Assembly (NCBI GenBank): GCA_037039925.1
Contig: JAXRKP010000253.1
Coordinates: 110,001 to 174,000 of the forward strand
Direction of reading: 5' to 3'
DNA: 64,000 nucleotides
Source: Doris montereyensis
Taxonomy: Eukaryota; Mollusca; Gastropoda; Nudibranchia; Dorididae
Part shown: one piece after another, positions 61,506 to 64,000 of the stretch
Position numbering within the stretch: the first letter of the stretch is position 1
Layout of the letters: every line of letters starts with the position of its first letter
Position numbers and translations under genes: made by a program
Notes under the pieces: model-generated
Database searches by the model: none
Told to the model about the DNA's origin: nothing
Seen by the model: the letters and a program-made list of their open reading frames with translations, nothing else

Positions 61506-62235
61506 CAGTAGAACCTCTCAAATCAGGAACCCGAGCAAACCGGGAAGAATTTCCAGGGAACAGAGTTGTTTCTACCAGGCAGTGGACAGGTAAGCACCTG
61601 TACGGGGCATAGATGATCCCGCCCTCCACGAGTCTCCTGCTGCCTTGCAGTGGGTCTTGGCTAACCAAAGGCTAAGGGAGTTAACCCTGACAAAACAACC
61701 TGCTGCCTTGCAGGCCGGTCTTGATTGACCAAGGGCTAATTGCATAACGTGTACACGATATCGCAAGTGCCAGTTCGCGATGACCATAAGCCAGATACAC
61801 CAGACATCCATTAAGGTGTAAAAGCAGGCATCGAACCAGACCTTGCTCGTCCACCTAACAATACAGTACGGTGTTGACACGGGGTGGCGCTTAGAAAGAT
61901 GTGTGTCTCATCCGTCAATCGCAAAGGTAGACACACAAAGAGATTTGAAGACCCACGATGCCTTCTTGATTACGTGTTTTATCTATCTACTGTCCAAGGA
62001 AGCTCGAATGTGAGTGTGAGTGAAATCTTTGATGAAAGCCATCTTTGTTTTGATCAACTGGTCCTGTGGCTACTTGTCCATTTAATTCTGCATTTTACCC
62101 CTCACAGAAGGGCTTAGGTACCTCAAACCGCTGAGGGAAAACCAAAATCTCTAGATCCCTGGCAAATCGGAAAACCAAGCAAATTGGGACGATTTTACAA
62201 TCCACTGAGACTTTCCGATTAGAGAGGTTCCACTG
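61506..62235. mobile_element. pogo/Tigger-like MITE
   Basis: CAGTAGAACCTCTCAAATCA at 61506 is inverted at CCGATTAGAGAGGTTCCACT G (to 62235, followed by TA). Subterminal blocks also mirror: ACCCGAGCAAACCGGGAAGA near the left end, and TCGGAAAACCAAGCAAATTG then GGACG near the right. About 730 bp with no transposase; a SINE-like insertion occupies 61570-61880. Confidence 0.55.
61570..61880 (-). mobile_element. SINE-like repeat inside pogo-like MITE
   Basis: On the minus strand, TTGTTAGGTGGACGAGCAAG followed by GTCTGGTTCGATGCCTGC (B-box-like) suggests a tRNA-derived head. Downstream, two imperfect copies of a block with CAAGACC..CTGCAAGGCAGCAG are in tandem. Family not matched to others in the window. 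Confidence 0.4.
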
Positions 62236-62342
62236 TATATATGCATCCCTAGCATGAGTATCTTGTTAAATCATTCTTGTGAATCATCACATTTGTGTAA
62301 AGATGTATGATTTGATGATAAGATAAAATAAGAATTATATCT

Positions 62343-62371
62343 TTATAATATATATATATATATATATATAT
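62343..62371. repeat. (TA)n microsatellite
   Basis: Alternating TA tract. Confidence 0.9.
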
Positions 62372-62954
62372 ACATAATTCTGAGCTAGACATTCTTTGCT
62401 CACCAAAGATTATATTTTGCATGAAGGTTCTAAATAATGATCGGAGGAATTTTTCTACCGGAAGTGGGGTTTAATTTTGAAAATTTCATTGTTTCCCCTT
62501 CGTTGAGTAGAATTTTCATTCACCTAGGTTGCCATTAAACAGTTGGAATAGTACCATTCACGTTACATGCGTAACCTCGGTGCCAAATGCTGACCCGATC
62601 TAGCATATACCTGGTATCACCCAGGGTGTAAAATGCTTGTATCTTTATATCATATATATATAGTCTCAAAATACAGGCACATTTGTTTGGTGGTACATCA
62701 GATTTCACAGTAGAACAAGATACAATAAAGCATGGTATGCAACAGTTCAAGATTAATAAAAGGGGAAGGGTCAGCGGATTGTAACAGATCTTGTGAATGG
62801 TAAATCTGTTATATTATATATTTTTATATAGCATTTATAATGCAGTATTTTTCAAAAAGCAAAATATTAGAGATAGTAGGGCACAGGATATAAATGTTGT
62901 TAGGGAGCGAAATTCAAAGATAAATAACAGGTAAAACCATCTTTAGTAAGTAAA

Positions 62955-63240
62955 GTTTCTTCAAGGCCATTAATGGCTTGAGCCGGAGCTTATCACGGTT
63001 TCAATAGCGTGAAGTAGAACAAGTTATAACAATCATCTTCTGGACAGGACGCCAGTCTGTAGCAGGTTTATACTCCCAAGCTAGTGCTTGTACCCATTTG
63101 CACCTGGGTCTAGTGGGGAAAATAATTGTTAAGTGTCTTTCCCAAGGTACACAATGTTGGGCCTAGCTTTGTCAGGATTCGAACTCAGGACCTCATGATC
63201 CCAAGTCCTGCAGCCCAACGACTAGGCCACCGACGCCACA
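62955..63240 (-). mobile_element. tRNA-derived SINE, family B
   Basis: Minus-strand copy with TGGCGTCGGTGGCCTAGTCG (A-box region), B-box GAGTTCGAATCCTGACAAAG, central domain CCACTAGACCCAGGTGCAAA, and the tail ATTAATGGCCTTGAAGAAAC. This is the best-preserved minus-strand copy. Confidence 0.8.
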
Positions 63241-63749
63241 AAACCATCTTTATATGTGCGTGTATATATAATATATTTATATTTATTCTACCAAATTTCC
63301 ATCAAAATGGAACCTTTATCTCTCTTTTTTTGTGGACACAATAGTCCATCTAGAACTAGTGAGTAGAGTCTAAAAACTAAAAACAGTGGTCATTTAATTC
63401 TTTGTCATTATTGTCAGGTGCCATTTAAACTAAAACTCTAGATCTTTACAAGGAACTGCTGCTGAAACACAGCTGTTGGGATAAATTGCCAAAGGGATCT
63501 AACGTTGGATTGGATATATAGGAGGGTGGCAGCCTTCAGTGATTGTGATAGATTTCATGAAAGGTAAATTTGTTATCATACACAGCATCTATGCAGTATT
63601 ATTTTATAATGCAAATGATAAAACTGTATTGAGTTTCAAGTTTAGAAATATAATGGTCAATACATCCATTGTCAGTAACATTTGAACTGCTTGTAAAGTG
63701 TTCAAGGAAACGGTCCATGTTAAATTGACCAAAACCTATCTCATATAGT

Positions 63750-63974
63750 CCTGAAAAATTGCTGCGCCTGAAAGCCACTTCTCAAAAACAGACCCTGTTA
63801 GTTATGTCCCTTGAGAATTTGGGGATCATTTCAAAGCTCAAAAAGTATACTATTTTAATTGAAGACCCCAAATCTAAAGCTGAACTCTTGAATGATCAAT
63901 TTTCTTCACCATTTTCTGACCCACTACCAAAACTTATTATGAAATTCCTAGAGATGAAAAATATCCTGAAATGA
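63750..63974 (+). pseudogene. LINE ORF2 linker fragment
   Basis: A + strand frame contains GIISKLKKYTILIEDPKSKA followed by ELLNDQFSSPFSDP and ends in TGA near 63974. The DP..KAE.LNDQF.S.F pattern is the conserved segment between endonuclease and reverse transcriptase in non-LTR retrotransposons. No RT domain follows before the window ends in a poly-C run. Confidence 0.6.
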
Positions 63975-64000
63975 ATCCTCAATAAAAGTTACCCCCCCCC

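Overview
The window is eukaryotic, AT-rich and full of transposable-element debris. I infer an invertebrate, most likely a mollusc and probably a gastropod. Reasons are the GT-AG introns with short exons, several tRNA-derived SINE families, many MITEs, long (CT)n tracts, decayed hAT-like, LINE and piggyBac-like pieces, and a strong excess of TCTAGATC-type words. No taxon-specific search could be run.

Three protein genes are well supported. (1) 6354-7271 (+): a mitochondrial ADP/ATP carrier, complete in one coding exon behind a perfect splice acceptor. Its sequence matches the plant/fungal/protist type of carrier rather than the usual animal type. (2) 25812-34706 (+): LTV1, a 40S ribosome-assembly factor. 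Ten exons carry it to the stop codon; the tiny start exon is not identified. (3) 60979-48589 (-): an NRBP1-type pseudokinase. Fourteen exons carry it to the stop codon; the N-terminal exon lies beyond the right edge. LTV1 and NRBP1 converge across a repeat-rich 14 kb gap. The three genes have no obvious shared pathway.

Layout: 1-6.3 kb repeats and MITEs; 6.35-7.7 kb carrier gene; 7.8-11.9 kb mostly nothing recognisable plus repeat pieces; 12.0-14.3 kb decayed transposon-like gene (-); 14.3-25.8 kb MITE, SINE and microsatellite region; 25.8-34.7 kb LTV1; 36.4-40.5 kb TE graveyard, with hAT-like transposase remnants, a LINE nested in one of them and a 44-bp minisatellite grown out of transposase coding sequence; 41.4-48.5 kb SINEs, MITEs and a possible alternative terminal exon; 48.6-61.0 kb NRBP1; 61-64 kb further elements, probably in the 5' intron of NRBP1.

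Most notable observations: the non-animal-type ADP/ATP carrier; two minisatellites that multiply a real 5' splice site (about 13 copies of 28 bp after LTV1 exon 29188-29375, and three copies of 48 bp after NRBP1 exon 52862-52967); four single-base frameshifts in LTV1 and NRBP1, all at homopolymers and all with intact splice phases around them, which points to consensus-length errors more than gene death; and the minisatellite derived from a transposase motif.
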